From NCBI RefSeq assembly GCF_910578445.1, contig NZ_CAJTQC010000005.1:63642-127641 (forward strand): a DNA stretch of 64,000 bases, given 5' to 3'. Below the pieces are notes generated by a model. That model did not search any database. It saw only the letters and a list, made by a program, of their open reading frames with translations, and had not been told where the DNA came from. The position numbers and the translations under genes were made by a program. The DNA is from an uncultured Duncaniella sp. Lineage in GTDB: Bacteria; Bacteroidota; Bacteroidia; Bacteroidales; Muribaculaceae. Of this stretch, positions 63,593-64,000 are shown in pieces. The stretch's first letter is position 1. Every line of letters begins with the position of its first letter.

Positions 63593-64000
63593 ATGAAACG
63601 TATCCTTTATCTACTTCTCGTGCTTCCGTTGCTCGGACTCATCTCATCGTGCAGCGATGACAAAGATTTGCCTCAGGTCAGCCTCTCTATCGACTATACA
63701 GGTGCTGTTGAATCCGACGGCAGCCTCTATGTGGTTCAAGGCGACACTCTCAACGTCACAGCGCTCCGCGCCATCCCCGACGAAGGGACAAAGACAGCCA
63801 CTCTCGGTGTTGTCGCCTACTTCTGGGACGGAATTCCTCAGGGCCGCACCGCACTTTCGCCCTTCCCCATCAGCATCAACACCACTGATATGGAACTTGG
63901 CAAACACTACCTCGGCGTGAACGCAACAGTGCTTCAGGTCGACAAGGAAGTCGGCTTTGCAGTCACCCAGTTCCCCGTCACCATTGTAGCAAGTCAGGCT
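63593..64000 (+). CDS. Lipoprotein of unknown function (partial, runs off the window)
   Basis: 136 codons visible, no stop before the window edge. The signal peptide has lipobox LISSC followed by SDDKD, so a surface or periplasmic lipoprotein is likely. The visible part (VSLSIDYTGAVESDGSLYVV, GKHYLGVNATVLQVDKEVGF) is beta-rich, like an Ig-fold. No family recognised; 81 bases after clpB. Confidence 0.8.
   Translation, partial: MKRILYLLLVLPLLGLISSCSDDKDLPQVSLSIDYTGAVESDGSLYVVQGDTLNVTALRAIPDEGTKTATLGVVAYFWDGIPQGRTALSPFPISINTTDMELGKHYLGVNATVLQVDKEVGFAVTQFPVTIVASQA

Overview
The window reads as chromosome of a Bacteroidales bacterium, most likely a Muribaculaceae-type gut commensal. The grounds are a SusC/SusD pair, an Nqr sodium pump, ExbB-ExbD-ExbD-TonB, lipoboxes, T9SS-like C-terminal tails, BspA-type leucine-rich repeats, and promoters of the Bacteroidota TTTG-N20-TAnnTTTG type. 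The family assignment is inference; the phylum and order are well supported. I saw no rRNA, tRNA or CRISPR.

Region 1 (1-7.3 kb) is fucose-related. A partial secreted beta-helix glycosidase-like protein runs leftwards. Rightwards are a corrinoid methyltransferase-like gene, a methionine-synthase-activation-like gene, then fucI, a mutarotase and fucP. Region 2 (7.3-13.4 kb) holds two paralogous secreted BspA-type LRR proteins, head to head across a long inverted repeat that also contains a perfect hairpin and a REP/BIME-like element. Region 3 (13.5-16.5 kb) is a leftward three-gene operon (aldo/keto reductase, amidohydrolase, zinc alcohol dehydrogenase) that looks like an oxidative deoxysugar branch.

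Region 4 (16.8-27.9 kb) is the most unusual part. Two near-duplicate lipoprotein/TPR/transmembrane/HTH regulators are each followed by an outer-membrane beta-barrel receptor gene. Then come a C39-peptidase ABC exporter and a 64-residue fragment matching only the N-terminal anchor of an HlyD-type adaptor. A 14-bp motif recurs upstream of both receptor genes. This could be a peptide export and sensing locus; no precursor peptide is obvious.

Region 5 (28-32.2 kb) carries araD, a CDF metal efflux gene and a GH31 glucosidase. Region 6 (32.3-42.3 kb) is a leftward operon of a large zinc metalloprotease, SusC, SusD, a secreted protein of unknown function and an M6-like metallopeptidase, so it looks like a protein- or peptide-harvesting SusCD locus. 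Divergent from it (42.6-45.1 kb) are a TonB-dependent receptor and a secreted HMA protein, probably for metal handling. Region 7 (45.1-48.8 kb) carries a GH43, a sialate O-acetylesterase-like esterase and a nitroreductase.

Region 8 (48.8-50.7 kb) has a 322-bp element with 34-bp terminal inverted repeats, a small basic protein behind an inverted-repeat promoter, and a TlpA-like thioredoxin. Region 9 (50.9-60.6 kb) is core energetics: nqrABCDEF leftwards, exbB-exbD-exbD-tonB rightwards. The window ends with clpB and the start of a lipoprotein gene. The sodium pump and the Ton complex build and spend the ion gradients that drive the four or more TonB-linked receptors here.
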